Source of the DNA: Dendrolimus kikuchii
Lineage: Eukaryota; Arthropoda; Insecta; Lepidoptera; Lasiocampidae
NCBI GenBank assembly: GCA_019925095.2
Contig: CM034412.1
Location: 6,507,501 to 6,571,500 of the forward strand
Direction of reading: 5' to 3'
DNA length: 64,000 nucleotides
The stretch's first letter is position 1; every line of letters starts with the position of its first letter. The position numbers and the translations under genes were made by a program. Shown here piece after piece: positions 54,161-64,000 of the stretch. The notes below the pieces were generated by a model. That model was not told the origin of the DNA and did not search any database. It saw only the letters and a list, made by a program, of their open reading frames with translations.

Positions 54161-54211
54161 TAACTGCAGTTATGTTTAATCACAATTATTGATTAAACAT
54201 TTTGCTTGCAG

Positions 54212-54316
54212 CCAGGATATCGTTGGATTTGCGCCGGCATTGCTTTATTGACAGCTGGTGTTCTAAGTACGTTTGGAAGCTTCTTTTACGGTCTACAAAA
54301 CACGAATCTGCACTAA
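54212..54316 (+). CDS. Candidate terminal exon of an unidentified host membrane protein
   Basis: A good acceptor (pyrimidine-rich TTTTGCTTGCAG, ending at 54211) is followed by 34 codons and a stop: PGYRWICAGIALLTAG then VLSTFGSFFYGLQNTNLH. The middle is one clear membrane-spanning stretch, and codon use is unlike the surrounding AT-rich DNA. It is not part of any repeat seen elsewhere in the window. No upstream exon was found, so the assumed phase is not tested. I do not recognise the protein. It could be the last exon of a gene whose other exons lie left of the LINE or outside the window. Confidence 0.35.
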   Translation, partial: PGYRWICAGIALLTAGVLSTFGSFFYGLQNTNLH

Positions 54317-55295
54317 ATCTTTTTTAGTGCAGTACAATCCTAAGCGTTATTTCCAAATTTTACAGAAGTTTATAAATCTCAGTTGGCGCCGTAACTTTTG
54401 CACCAACTCCATTTTTTTGCAATGGAACTAACTAGATCAATTGGACCTACTTATGCAAAACAGAACCAATCCACAAACATGCCAAAATTGGGTTAAGGAT
54501 GCAGAAGACTTTCAAAATGCACCTTCTATCGACTCAATAAAAATCATAACGAGAAAATATAATATACAATATTCTAAATGTTTTTTCCAAAATATAGACA
54601 TGTTTTTTTGTACGTAAAATTTTAATAAAAACGGCTTTTTCTCAAAACTGTCAGTTTGTGGGTTGGTTCCATTTTGCATAAGTAGGTCCAATTTCTTTTA
54701 TATTTTAAGATGGCGTAATAATTTCTTATTCAAAATCAAAATAAACTTTTCCAGCCAGTATTTAAAATTTAAATTAAATAAGGCTGTGACAGAACTATGA
54801 CCTAACTAGGTACAGATCAAACTAGATGCAAAGCAATTTATAAACAGCAAAAAAGTATTTTCTTCATACATCGAGGTGATCCGAGCCCAGGAGTAAAAGA
54901 TTAAACATACTACATACCTAGTGCTCTTTTTCTTTGATAATACCTATAAGTCATAAAAAAACCAATTAGGTTTTCAAAGAAGTTTCAAGCCCACACACAA
55001 AATGAGTTTCGACGTCCGAAATCATACGCTTGCTTAGTAAAAGTTGGCAAGTGCTGGTGTCATTGACCCGATGCGAGTAAGTGTGATTTTGACCTTAATA
55101 TTATAATAACAACGAGAATATTACGCCAATGGCCCGAGGGGTATATTGATAGAGGTGATTCATAAATATTACAACACTGAAAATCGGCTAAATGCGTATC
55201 AGACTCTGTAAGCATTGTTTTTCCTTAAAGAATCATTTTCGTTCATTACAAACAGGATTTTTACAATAAATTACGCAATAAAATTAAATAGCAAG
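54317..55295. other. No gene seen
   Basis: AT-rich. If the exon at 54212 is real, the first few hundred bases would be its 3' UTR; AATAAAA occurs at 54537. Inverted phrases around CTAACTAGATCAATTGGACC (54427) and GGACCTACTTATGCAAA / TTTTGCATAAGTAGGTCC (54443 and 54671) hint at a small MITE here. Confidence 0.35.
54443..54690. repeat. Small inverted-repeat element
   Basis: GGACCTACTTATGCAAAACA near 54443 is repeated inverted as TTTTGCATAAGTAGGTCC near 54671-54690, and ACCAATCCACAAAC pairs with GTTTGTGGGTTGGTTCC nearby. The arms are about 35 bases. The inside is AT-rich, without a gene. This fits a MITE of about 250 bases. Confidence 0.5.
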
Positions 55296-55296
55296 T

Positions 55297-55607
55297 TAAG
55301 TTTCACTTCTACTATGGGTCCCAGCACACATTTCGATTTTTCGCAGGTTTACTGCAAATTATGATTTGGTTAGGTTAAGTACATTTTAATTAATGCATTT
55401 TTTATTTAAACATATTTTATTTTATCACACTAAAAAACTGAATTCGATCCGGAACCAAAAAGACATCCATAGTCTACTCTAACATTATGCCGCCTCTCAC
55501 TACGCGATATACCTTCTACGCCTTCCACGCGGCCGTAACGCTTTTTCGTGACAGAAAATTCCTCATACCCCCCGTCTATATAGGTTTCACTTCAAAAGTT
55601 ACAGTTA
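55297..55607 (+). repeat. Interspersed repeat B, copy 2
   Basis: Matches 1760-2053 over its full length, from AGTTTCACTTCTACTATGGG to GTCTATATAGGTTTCACTTC. Small insertions (AAGACATCC near 55460) separate the copies. It is not associated with a foldback here. Confidence 0.7.
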
Positions 55608-55649
55608 ACAATTATATTGTTGTTATATGCTTTGTAATGGTATAATGTC

Positions 55650-55810
55650 TGCCGTGAGCGGAAGATCAGCGCTGGTCGACAGACCAGCTTTATGCTGTGG
55701 CTGATCCCCTTTTAGGCCAAGTTTTTTTTAAAGTTTATTTTTGTTAACACTTATTTTTATGTTAGGTTAGTTGTCCTAAATAAAATTATTTGCAATCTTC
55801 TTGCTTTAAA
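55650..55810 (+). repeat. Retroposon 3' tail
   Basis: Contains GGAAGATCAGCGCTGGTC, then GCTGTGGCTGATCCCCTTTT, ending with AATAAAATT and an A-rich stretch. This phrase order is familiar from lepidopteran retroposon 3' ends, from memory. No coding sequence. Confidence 0.4.
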
Positions 55811-56177
55811 AAAAATACACAGCGAACTGAGAACCATATTTACATAGAATATCAGTAGATACTAAGACGTAAAAACGACTCGAGTCTCGTAAAGGCGATA
55901 AATGAGTTGTGGTAAAAGTTGGCATGTGTCATTGACCTGTCGGCAAGTGCGATTTTGACCTTACACGAGGTTTATGTAGCAAAGTGAAGTGAAAGTAGGT
56001 GGGATCCATCAACTGGTGAAAGTCAGCCGCACCCTTGGCTTGCGCGTGGTCACCTCGCGACCGATAGGGCCTCGGAAATTATTTGCATAGATTTAATTCT
56101 AATAACCGGAATTTAGGCGGGAATATTAATTCTTTTGCCCGCATGAATTTATGTATATTCAGTATAGTATATTTATT

Positions 56178-56285
56178 TATTGCATGAGTTCAGCAGACAG
56201 TCAGACGGCCTACCTGAATGAAAGCAGTTACCATCGCCTATGGATATTTGTAACACCAAAAGTGCTACTAATGTCGTGCCGATAG
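56178..56285 (-). repeat. Short retroposon family A fragment
   Basis: TTTATTGCATGAGTTCAGCA through TTGTAACACCAAAAGTGCTA is the poly-A side of family A in minus sense. The copy breaks off at a TA microsatellite. Confidence 0.7.
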
Positions 56286-56286
56286 A

Positions 56287-56330
<44 letters not shown>
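56286..56330. repeat. (TA)n microsatellite
   Basis: About 40 bases of AT dinucleotide repeat between the family A fragment and a Helitron. Confidence 0.9.
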
Positions 56331-56333
<3 letters not shown>

Positions 56334-56869
56334 TAAAATTCTAAACATGCCGTATCTGTAAATTTAAGCTATTTAAAAAAAACAACTGGAATACATAGTC
56401 TATGTATATAAACGACGGAGAACAAGATGGATTTATTTTTTATCTATTTGTCTGTTTGTTCGGTATTACCGTAAAAGTACTGGGTCGATTTTGATACGGC
56501 TTTCGCTGATCGACAGCTAATTCTTAGACTTAAAATCTGCTCTACTTTTTCCTGGGAAATTCGCGGGAATTTGTCTGGGAATAATTTTAAAAATCGAATT
56601 CTAATGTGATTTTTTCACTGAAAATCTAAATTCAAAGTTTGCTATCGAAATTTTATGTAACACATTTTGTATTATATTTTTTATACCGGGAATCCCGCGG
56701 GAAATTTCCCGGAAGCGGTTTGTAGTTGATCAGGTGCACAATAATTAGCTTATTTCGACACAGGTTTCACTAAAACGATAGCTTAGATTCTTTTTTAAGT
56801 TCTGCGGTAGTTTGTTTCTCGGGAATGCCGCGGGAATTTCAAGTAGACAAAGTCGCCGGCATATCCTAG
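56331..56869 (+). mobile_element. Non-autonomous Helitron (family E), copy 3
   Basis: Starts with ATTATAAAATTCTAAACATG just after the TA repeat and ends GTAGACAAAGTCGCCGGCAT then ATCCTAGT (CTAG at 56866-56869). The body is colinear with 2472-3003 (inverted) and 21500-21959. Of the copies here this is one of the longest. Confidence 0.65.
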
Positions 56870-57099
56870 TAGATAAATATGAAGTAAAAGATTTGTACTT
56901 AGACGTGTTGCTAGGGGGTTTCTTATTGCTTCTTCTTCAAAGAGTGATGACATATTGCGAAGCAGTGTACACAGAAAAGGAAGGATTAATTTTTTGGCTT
57001 ATTTATGACCTTTAAAAAATATTCCCAGTGGGACATAGCGCAAATAAAATTTTTGAAATTGAATATTTTTTTTCCTGGGCGACTCTATCGTCATCGTCA

Positions 57100-57470
57100 T
57101 TCAATACCATCTGGCATTGTATCTATTGCCAATAAATGTATATATATTTGCGGCATTCCAAGTCCTTCCTTCGTGTGGCAGTTGCGCAATCTAACACCGC
57201 CGCGCCTGGAAGATGGGACACTGCTAAAATTACAACGTACGTAGCGTCTCACACTAACGGTCGTCCTATCTTCCAGGGCACCAAAGACATCCTGTCGGTG
57301 CCATGCCATCGTCGCGGCACAGTTCCTTCGATTCTCCGAATGTCCCATACCCCGGCGGTGAAAAGAGCATGGCGGATGATGTCAATTAGAGCAACATGGT
57401 GCAGTATTCTGTCAGCGATCCTAACGTAAGCTAAGCAACGATAAGGGAGCACAGCCGCTGCACGCAATCA
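57100..57470. other. GC-rich block of unknown nature
   Basis: Open frames of 60-97 codons run on both strands over the same block, including one on the minus strand from MRAAAVLPYRCLAYVRIADR. No domain is recognised, and no second copy or terminal structure was seen. Composition and sharp edges suggest a fragment of a mobile element rather than a gene. Confidence 0.3.
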
Positions 57471-58543
57471 GATAGAATCAGCTATCCTGAATGTATTGTT
57501 ATCGAGAAGTATGCCTATTAACTCGGTGAGTGCAGAGCTTGGGGCCACAAATAGGATTTGCCAATACCGAACTCGTCCTTTTACCGTTGACTCCGGTGTT
57601 AATAAATCGTAATTCATGTAGAGATAGAATAATAAAGACTAACGCGAGTAAAACTTATAGGCACAGCGCTAACAGTATCAAATTATTATCGATAGAAAAT
57701 ATTTTTAGTAAATAAATCTAATTGTAAGGGAATGAAAGTAACATTGAGATATAACATGTCTATAATAATATGATCTAAGGAAAGTAAACTTTTTAAACGT
57801 AATTTATTAGCACGATGTAACAATGCCATCTATAGTTCTTTTATCAAACCTATAGAAAAAGAGTTTCTATGGTTGTTTCTAGCATGGAAAAAGTAAATTG
57901 TTCTTCCATAGTTTCTAGAATGTTTATTTTGTAATTGCCATCTATTGAGCATTAAATAAATTAAAAGCTGTTTTACCGACAAAATTACATCTTTTTAATT
58001 TGACACTGTCATTTCCAACAAGTAGCAATGTTGTCAGCTTATAATAAAATACTAAGACTCTGGGCTGAAATGAAGACAAGTAACTGCGGAACAAATCGAT
58101 ATCGCTATCATCAGAAGATAATACTGTCATTTTAACGGTGATCGCAACGAGAATGTTAACCTAATTATGAGTATCTATAATATCTTTATCTGTCTAATTA
58201 TGACAATAATTATTAACCCTAGAGTGCCACTACGACATGTGCACGAACTAATGGACTGAGAATGTTTTGTCGCCCTACACACACGTTTTTATATCCGACC
58301 GATGTCGAAATGACCCGAATAGTAATCAGAATTATCCGCAAATATTATCAAACCAATAATACAACTCGTTACAAGCGTACTATAAGTTGACACCTACTGA
58401 AATCCAAAAACGTAGAAAAAAAGAGTATTCAGTAAAAATTAGAAAAGCAAACCTAACCACCATTTAGGGTTCATCTCTGCCAGAATCTATTAAACAGGTG
58501 TGGACAAGCATAGACCCATCAAAAATAGTTTATTAAATAAAAT
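57471..58543. other. No gene seen
   Basis: AT-rich. Repeated phrases around 57870-57930 (TTTCTA, TTCCATAG) give a weak inverted repeat; nothing firm. Confidence 0.35.
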
Positions 58544-58556
58544 TAAATGAAACTGC

Positions 58557-58609
58557 TGTTCGTGCCTACCCCGCAAGGGAACTGGCGTGAAGTTATGTAT
58601 GTATGTATG
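58557..58609 (+). mobile_element. Very short RTE 3'-end insertion with 13-base duplication
   Basis: TAAATGAAACTGC occurs at 58544-58556 and again at 58610-58622. Between them are 53 bases: TGTTCGTGCCTACCCCGCAA, GGGAACTGGCGTGAAG and a TATG repeat. They match the last part of the RTE copy at 17121-17309. It is a complete retrotransposition event that copied only the extreme 3' end. Confidence 0.85.
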
Positions 58610-58735
58610 TAAATGAAACTGCAGTTGATTGTTGAAATGCAATAACAATGTCAAAGCTTATTTAAAAAAATTAAGGCTTTTAGTTACTGTTGCCAGCGCC
58701 ACACAGAAATGAAAATATAAATAAATATTCTAGGT

Positions 58736-59390
58736 ATGAACCAGCCCTCTGGTTACGCGGGGGCTTTGTGGCGAAGCCTTAGGTGAGTAGCGACACCTCG
58801 TACCTGACTCCGGGGGTCAAGGCAAGGCCCCCGCCTCCGTGCTTGCCTTAGCCAGCCGGCACGAAGTGGAGATCGCTAGAGCTAAGACTCAAGTGTGGAA
58901 GTGATAAATGGCATCACGTCAGAAGTAGCTTCGGTGAACCTGCAGCCCACCTCTCTACACCCCTTAGCCACTCACACCCATGTTGCCCCTCCCTTCGATG
59001 GCATCTTTTGGGGCCCATGCAGGGAGTGGCGAGTTGCCGTCTAACCATTTTTTCATGTTCCCTGAACATTGCGACGGGCAGACGCCATAGTCCCTATATT
59101 CCCAGACCCCCAGCACCACTAGCAGTTCACCCCAATAGTCCGGTACTTTTTGTCCTCATTTCCCTCAATCGTCCTACATTGGCCGGGGCTTGTCCTTGGG
59201 TGCATTATTATAATATGGTGTAGACAGGGATAATTGCCGGTCAGTGTCGCGCCACATTTACAAATGTCCGAGTTATTTTTATGGCCCGTGTTCTTGAAAG
59301 ACATACAAATAACTATAATATTATTAGAGGCTTAGGAGGAGTTAACGTATATACAGACAAATAGATGCGGAAGGCGACTTTGTTTTATGC
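58736..59390 (+). repeat. GC-rich retroelement untranslated region
   Basis: Starts with CTGGTTACGCGGGGGCTTTG and GCGACACCTCGTACCTGACT, in the style of an R1-like LINE 5' untranslated region. It continues through CAGTTCACCCCAATAGTCCG, which is repeated inverted at 26487-26640. The last part (59340-59390) resembles 4795-4850. No protein is encoded. It ends only about 220 bases upstream of the host gene start. Confidence 0.5.
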
Positions 59391-59613
59391 TATGTAAAGA
59401 AAGAAGATTACTGTGAATATTCCAAAAAGTATATTTTAAACAATAATGAATGTATTGATATCACAATAATATTGTAGTGATTATTATGGAGAAACATACG
59501 TAGTATCCATAGTAGTTTGTAGGAAAACGAAAAGCTAAATTGGCAACATTACTTAGTGGCTGCCATGATTTGGCGTTTGTCTTGTCAAAGAAATTCTGCA
59601 CAAAATCGAGAAA

Positions 59614-59931
59614 ATGCTTTATGAGAAGTTAAGTCGGGCCCAATTTTTCTACATCTTCATATTTATTAGTCCTATATTAGCAGAATGGAATACAAAAGAC
59701 TACGTACGGAGAGAACATTCTCTGACAAAACCCTACCAAGGTAAATGACCTTATTGCTTCTGTCTTTTATTGATAGGATTTACACCGTTATTAAGCTCTA
59801 TTTGATAATTTGCAGGGAGCGGTATGTCGGTGCCTTACTGGGACTTTTTAGGTAGCACAATAGTTACAGCGAATTACGTTCGTTTGACGCCCGATTTACA
59901 GTCGAAGTCCGGTGCTATTTGGAACACGGCG
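59614..59931 (+). CDS. LMAN2: L-type lectin VIP36/LMAN2-like, exons 1 and 2 (gene continues off the right edge)
   Basis: Exon 1 is 59614-59740: MLYEKLSRAQFFYIFIFISP then ILAEWNTKDYVRREHSLTKP and YQ. Exon 2 is 59816-59931: GSGMSVPYWDFLGSTIVTAN then YVRLTPDLQSKSGAIWNTA. Splice sites are CAAG|GTAAAT, TTTGCAG|GG and GGCG|GTAAGT; the phase (1) fits across the 75-base intron. The first 23 residues form a signal peptide ending at ILA. REHSL.KPYQG and the WDF.GST....YVRLTPD...K.GAIWN block are diagnostic of VIP36/ERGIC-53-type lectins, which bind high-mannose glycans and carry cargo between ER and Golgi. An in-frame TGA upstream without an intervening ATG supports this start. The remaining carbohydrate-binding domain, stalk and membrane anchor would lie beyond 64000, so intron 2 exceeds 4 kb. 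Which paralogue (LMAN2 or LMAN2L) cannot be told. Confidence 0.9.
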
Positions 59932-60399
59932 GTAAGTAAAAACTACAATAAAATCAGCTAACTTATGATAAGAAATAGATGCTACATTGTTATTAATCTC
60001 TTAAAATAACTCAATTTGATATTGTTGTCAAGAAAAGACAAAGTGTTGTACTTGTGATGCAATTAATTAAATTCTCTTGGTTACAAGATTTATTTTCATT
60101 CTAATATTGAAGCCAAAAAATTACTATGCATACATATAGGTAAAAATAATCTACAGACATTGTATGTTCCCGGGTGAAGCAAAATGCCCTTAGTGTTATT
60201 AGGGTTATACACACAGGTAATGAGTCACTGAGACCAATCCCAGTCTATGTTAGTTATTCTTCAGTCATACATTTTTTAATAACAACATAATCATACATGT
60301 ATAAATTTTAGCTTAGGGCCCAAAAATCATTGTTTTTGCACATTTTGTAGTAAAACTAAGCCTAAGCTTACCTGCATATCGAGATAACCAAGTTGTCAA

Positions 60400-60605
60400 A
60401 CATGACAAGCCACCTTGGACAAGTGTGGTGGGTATACTGTCTGCTCCCCCGTAATGGGAGTCCCCAGAGATAGACAGTAGTGCAATGTGGCAAACAAATA
60501 AGAGAACTGCAGTGCATTTGTAGCACCGTTGGTGTTGCAAATGTCCATAGGTGATGGTAGTCGCTTTCTGGCCACTGTCTGCTGAACTCATGCAATTAAA
60601 AAAAA
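60400..60605 (+). repeat. SINE G piece joined to a family A fragment (intron 2)
   Basis: 60400-60500 carries CACCTTGGACAAGTGTGGTG and CCCGTAATGGGAGTCCCCAG, related to the SINE body at 41700. 60505-60605 is the poly-A side of family A in + sense (GCATTTGTAGCACCGTTGGT to CTCATGCAATTAAAAAAAAT). Frames across it are shadows. Confidence 0.6.
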
Positions 60606-61870
60606 TTATAATAAAACATAAAATGGCACATCGAAGCAATGTAATATAGTACTGGGATTGTCATTCCACAATTATTATTCTCTTCTTCCATAATGAAAAA
60701 CAACAATATATGCAATACACCTGAATAAACAGAGATAATATTTTATGTTAAACATTTTTAATATATTCTTTTAAAAATATGATAAAATATTGTAATTTAT
60801 GATAGACAGCAATTAAATTATACAGTCTGATGTAATTTTATATTATTACAGTACTGTGAAAATACTTTCACTCAAAGATAATATAATATTTTTTGTGCAA
60901 ATAATATGATTTGTGTAATAAACATTAGATATTGCAGTACAAGTGTTCACTGCTGTACGCAATGGTACCCAAACATAACTGATCAAGTTTTATTTCAGTG
61001 CTTCCTCGGTGATGTCCATTATTATGTTGTATGGACGAAAAATTCTAAGAATGACTATAGTATAGTAAAAAACTTACTTTTCAAAAAGTTTCTAAATCAT
61101 ACATGACTAATCTAGACTCGACTGGTGCTATCTAGTTAGCATCACTATTATTAAGACTAAAGGAGAATGGGGACTTATGGGCCAAATAAATGCAATGAGT
61201 TGAGATATGGCTTAAAAAAGCGTTATATTTTTCTATAACAAAATGGAAAACATCAGCCCTCTATCTGGGAGGCGAGAAATCTTAAAAATAAAATCACAAA
61301 CAAAATAAGTTAAATTTCATTATATGAATGAATTTCAACAATTAATAATATGCAAACATTTACACCAGAGGATTAATTCATTCAAAATAACTTAATCCAC
61401 TACAATTATAAAAAATATCAACATAATAAAAAGAAATCTTAAAATCACTCATCTTTTTACAATCTGGGTCCAATAATGTAAGAAAGTGTATCTGTCTCCT
61501 TTTGACTAATTTTGTCTAAAAAAAATATGTTCGCCTTCTAAGTTTTGAACTTTGAAGTGAAGAAGTTAAGGTAGAAGAGCGTAGAGAAGAAAATTAATTT
61601 CATTCTATGATTTTAATACAAGTTATTTAGACAAATGATAAAAATACTGGACCTTAGTACATCTATACTATAATATTTATTTTGTGTGAACTCACACGCA
61701 CTTGTATAATTTTTTGATTTTGATATTATTCTTTGCCAACTTTTTGTAGTAGTTTTCAATGTTAACGTCAGCTTTTGTTCTAAGCAATTGACAGATTTCG
61801 ATCTTTGGTATATAATGTCACATTGGTTTCCTCAAAAATTTCATCTTCATTATCAATGACATGGTCATTG
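60606..61870. other. Intron sequence, no exon seen
   Basis: AT-rich. A possible acceptor before TGCTTCCTCGGTGATGTCC at about 61001 was examined, but the peptide does not match the lectin family. Confidence 0.45.
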
Positions 61871-62243
61871 TAATATCTAAAAATTCTAAGAATGCCGTGA
61901 CTGTACATTGAAGCTATTAAGAACAAAACAACTGGAATACATTATATAAACGCTAGAGAACACGGTGCAATTTTTTTAGTCTGTTCGGGATGCACGTAAA
62001 AACTACTGAGCCGATTTCCATGCGGTTTTCGCTGATCGATAGCAATTTTTTTGTAATATGTGATATTTTTTCAATCCGTGAGCGGTTTGTATTTGTTCGG
62101 GTGCATAAAAATTTGTTAATTCCGACACAGTTGTCACTAAAACGATAGCTTACATTCTTTTTTAAATGCTACGGTACTTTGTGTCCTGAGATCCCCGCGG
62201 GAATTTTAAGTCAAGCGTGGACAAAGTCGCGGGCATATTCTAG
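61871..62243 (+). mobile_element. Non-autonomous Helitron (family E), copy 4, internally deleted
   Basis: Starts around AATGCCGTGACTGTACATTG, keeps TGTTCGGGATGCACGTAAAA and GCTGATCGATAGC. It lacks about 150 bases of the middle, and ends GCGTGGACAAAGTCGCGGGC then ATATTCTAG (CTAG at 62240-62243). Confidence 0.65.
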
Positions 62244-62429
62244 GTAGGCTATAAAAGCTGTTTGACAATGTACTTTTTCCGTCAGAATTCAAGCCAACAT
62301 TATTGGAATAAAATGTTTATGTGATAGAGTCTTGTTGGGATCACATTTCGCTGATCAAAGTTCACTGGGCCGCCTTGATCATTGTGATAACACAGTCACA
62401 AAATATCGGCATCGAATGCTTAGCCTTGA

Positions 62430-62910
62430 GTCCTATCCCCTTAAGGTTCCCTCTATTTCACACCCTCTATCCTATCCCACACGGTAACAACACGTTGGCA
62501 TCGGTCCTGGGGCCCAATTCTGCTATTACAATCTCGTCAAAATCGCCGGACACTATCGTCTCAATCGTGGGTTTGCCTGATTTTGGTATACTGTTTATTG
62601 CAATCCTATATTTATTTATCAGGGAAAATTCGCGAAATAAATGTTTAAATTTTTGGTAGCTTTTTAATATCCATTTCGGTTACCACCATTTTTGCTAATT
62701 TTTTCTACCATTATTCTATAGAGACGATATTGTAGATTCAGTAGAATACGAATTATTGACACTATCGCAATTGAATCGTATTTTGAATCTCTTCGCAACG
62801 CCTAGATATTAAAATAGCAAAATTGGGCCCCTGGTGCTGCAAACGTCTACAAGCGACGGTAGCCACTTTCCATTGGGTGGGCCGGGCCTCGCTTGTTTGC
62901 CAGCTTCAAT
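62430..62910 (+). repeat. Interspersed repeat I, copy 4, split by a MITE
   Basis: CTTGAGTCCTATCCCC, a pyrimidine-rich tract and CACGTTGGCATCGGTCCTG precede the MITE; GGTGCTGCAAACGTCTACAA and GGTAGCCACTTTCCATTGGG follow it. In the copy at 10735 these two parts are contiguous. Confidence 0.55.
62510..62830. mobile_element. MITE with GGGCCCAATT ends and CTG duplication
   Basis: The left end is GGGCCCAATTCTGCTATTA, the right end AATAGCAAAATTGGGCCC, inverse copies over about 18 bases. CTG flanks both ends (62507-62509 and 62831-62833). It is 321 bases without a gene. A three-base duplication suggests a Harbinger-like or similar mover, but the sequence of the duplication does not fit TWA, so the superfamily is open. 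Confidence 0.65.
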
Positions 62911-63344
62911 CGTCAGCACTTGTTACAACATATATTTTTACTGTAAGTATATAGCTGTGTAGTTATAATTGGTAAAGCTGAATAAAGTATTATAACCTTA
63001 TCAATATTAAGAAACAAGAAAAACATATATATTTTCCTTATAATATTTTCCTGATTTTGTAGTACCGTAGATATTTAGAAGACCGATTACTACATTTTGG
63101 TTGCCCTTAAGTGTATAGACTGATTTACGTCAATCCAGCTACTGACTTGGCTAGTGGACTGACTTCGACATATTAAATCGGGAATATTGAAGTCAGTCAG
63201 ACTTGGTACCCCTCACTTTAGTGACTTGAAATCAATATACACGATGCCAATATGAGGTCAGCATTAGCTTCCTTAGAATTTGAAGGTAGCTGGATCAATG
63301 TAAATCAGCTTTATGGTTAGAGGACACCTTCAAATAGAAAATGT

Positions 63345-63540
63345 GTAATAATAATCCATAAAATCCCACTGCTGTGCTCGGGCCTCCCATATTAGTGTAA
63401 CGGATTGTCCGGTACCCTAATATAGTCGCCATGTTTGTCCAAGGCGGATTGGCGGGTTTTGATACATTAATCATCTCGATGTCCAGGTTTCATCATGCTG
63501 TTTTCGTTCACCGTTAGCACGTGGTAGTTGTAATAATATG
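63345..63540 (+). repeat. SINE family G body
   Basis: CCCACTGCTGTGCTCGGGCC, then GGATTGGCGGGTTTTGATAC and CAGGTTTCATCATGCTGTTT; it matches 43740-43830 and 45880-45950. Confidence 0.5.
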
Positions 63541-63643
63541 CACGTTATAACCTGACCATAACGTCTAGAACGAAGACTATATTTTTTTTGCTTCTGGCAA
63601 TATTCTATTTTATCTGTAGTCAAGGTCAGTGAATCATAAACAA

Positions 63644-63914
63644 GGAGTTTTTGGCGGGAACTGAAAGGGGACGTCGTGCTGTGCAGTTTTATTTTCTAAA
63701 AATGTGTAAAATTACTCTAAAATAAACAATAGTTGTAGGATATTGATAGTTTTTGAGTAGTAATTATGTGTTTTTGTGAGAAATGTGAACTGTATAGTCA
63801 AATGTGGCCTTTCGAGTTTTCACAAGAACTCCGTTGAATGGTGTGGATTGTAACCTACAATACAACTGCGCCTGGCTTAAAGGCCTAGTTGCCAAGCCTT
63901 AAACATCAAAAAAA
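63644..63914 (+). mobile_element. Short retroposon family D, full copy
   Basis: Flanked by exact 11-base duplications ATCATAAACAA at 63633-63643 and 63915-63925. It starts GGAGTTTTTGGCGGGAACTG and ends GCCTAGTTGCCAAGCC and an A-rich tail. It is about 93 percent similar by eye to the copy at 9099-9371, with the same ends. Confidence 0.85.
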
Positions 63915-64000
63915 ATCATAAACAAAGCGAATTTATCCATGTTATTTTAATTTTAAACTTGATCGGCGTCCAAAATTCTCAAAAAATAACAAAATACGCA

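Noticed and set aside
60906..61106. Possible third exon of the lectin gene starting CFLGDVHYY after a TTTATTTCAG acceptor
   Set aside because: The lectin family continues with a PC..KDW block after the GAIWN block; this peptide does not match beyond two residues.

Overview
This is nuclear DNA of an insect, most probably a moth or butterfly. The window is AT-rich and almost entirely intergenic or intronic. It carries many repeat types I know from lepidopteran genomes: Helitron ends with a hairpin before CTAG, mariner and maT elements, R1-, RTE-, I- and Jockey-like LINEs, BEL elements, and several short retroposons. There are no bacterial-style genes, CRISPR arrays, tRNA genes or rRNA genes. 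The species assignment is inference.

Only one host gene can be named with confidence. The first two coding exons of an L-type lectin (VIP36/LMAN2 type) lie on the + strand at 59614-59740 and 59816-59931, separated by a 75-nt intron. The rest of the gene runs off the right edge. A second possible host exon, a terminal exon coding for one hydrophobic segment, sits at 54212-54316 and is not identified.

Layout by region. 1-9 kb: AT-rich DNA with a long foldback palindrome, a Helitron copy and a LINE tail. 9-11 kb: a MITE with a short retroposon inside it, then the first nested inverted pair of the commonest retroposon (family A). 12-22 kb: a (TA)n tract, two decayed copies of one R1-type LINE in opposite orientations, a TIR element carrying a family A insertion, and Helitrons. 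25-33 kb: small LINE fragments, a hAT-like repeat split by family A, then a complete BEL element with near-identical LTRs and a 998-codon open frame that has lost polymerase active-site residues; the second nested family A pair follows. 33-42 kb: R1 and RTE tails, several MITEs, and a maT (DD37D) transposon with intact ends and a broken gene. 43-48 kb: more short repeats and a mariner with intact ends and a broken gene. 48-53.5 kb: an apparently intact I-type LINE with both ORFs open and all catalytic motifs present. 54-64 kb: the host gene start and further repeats.

The window is therefore best read as layers of insertions. Several insertions can be dated relative to each other because empty-site copies or exact target-site duplications are visible here. 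I did not find a clearly new functional system. The most unusual items are the BEL element with young ends and a dead polymerase, the two family A pairs nested at the same internal position, and the foldback at 1.5-1.8 kb.
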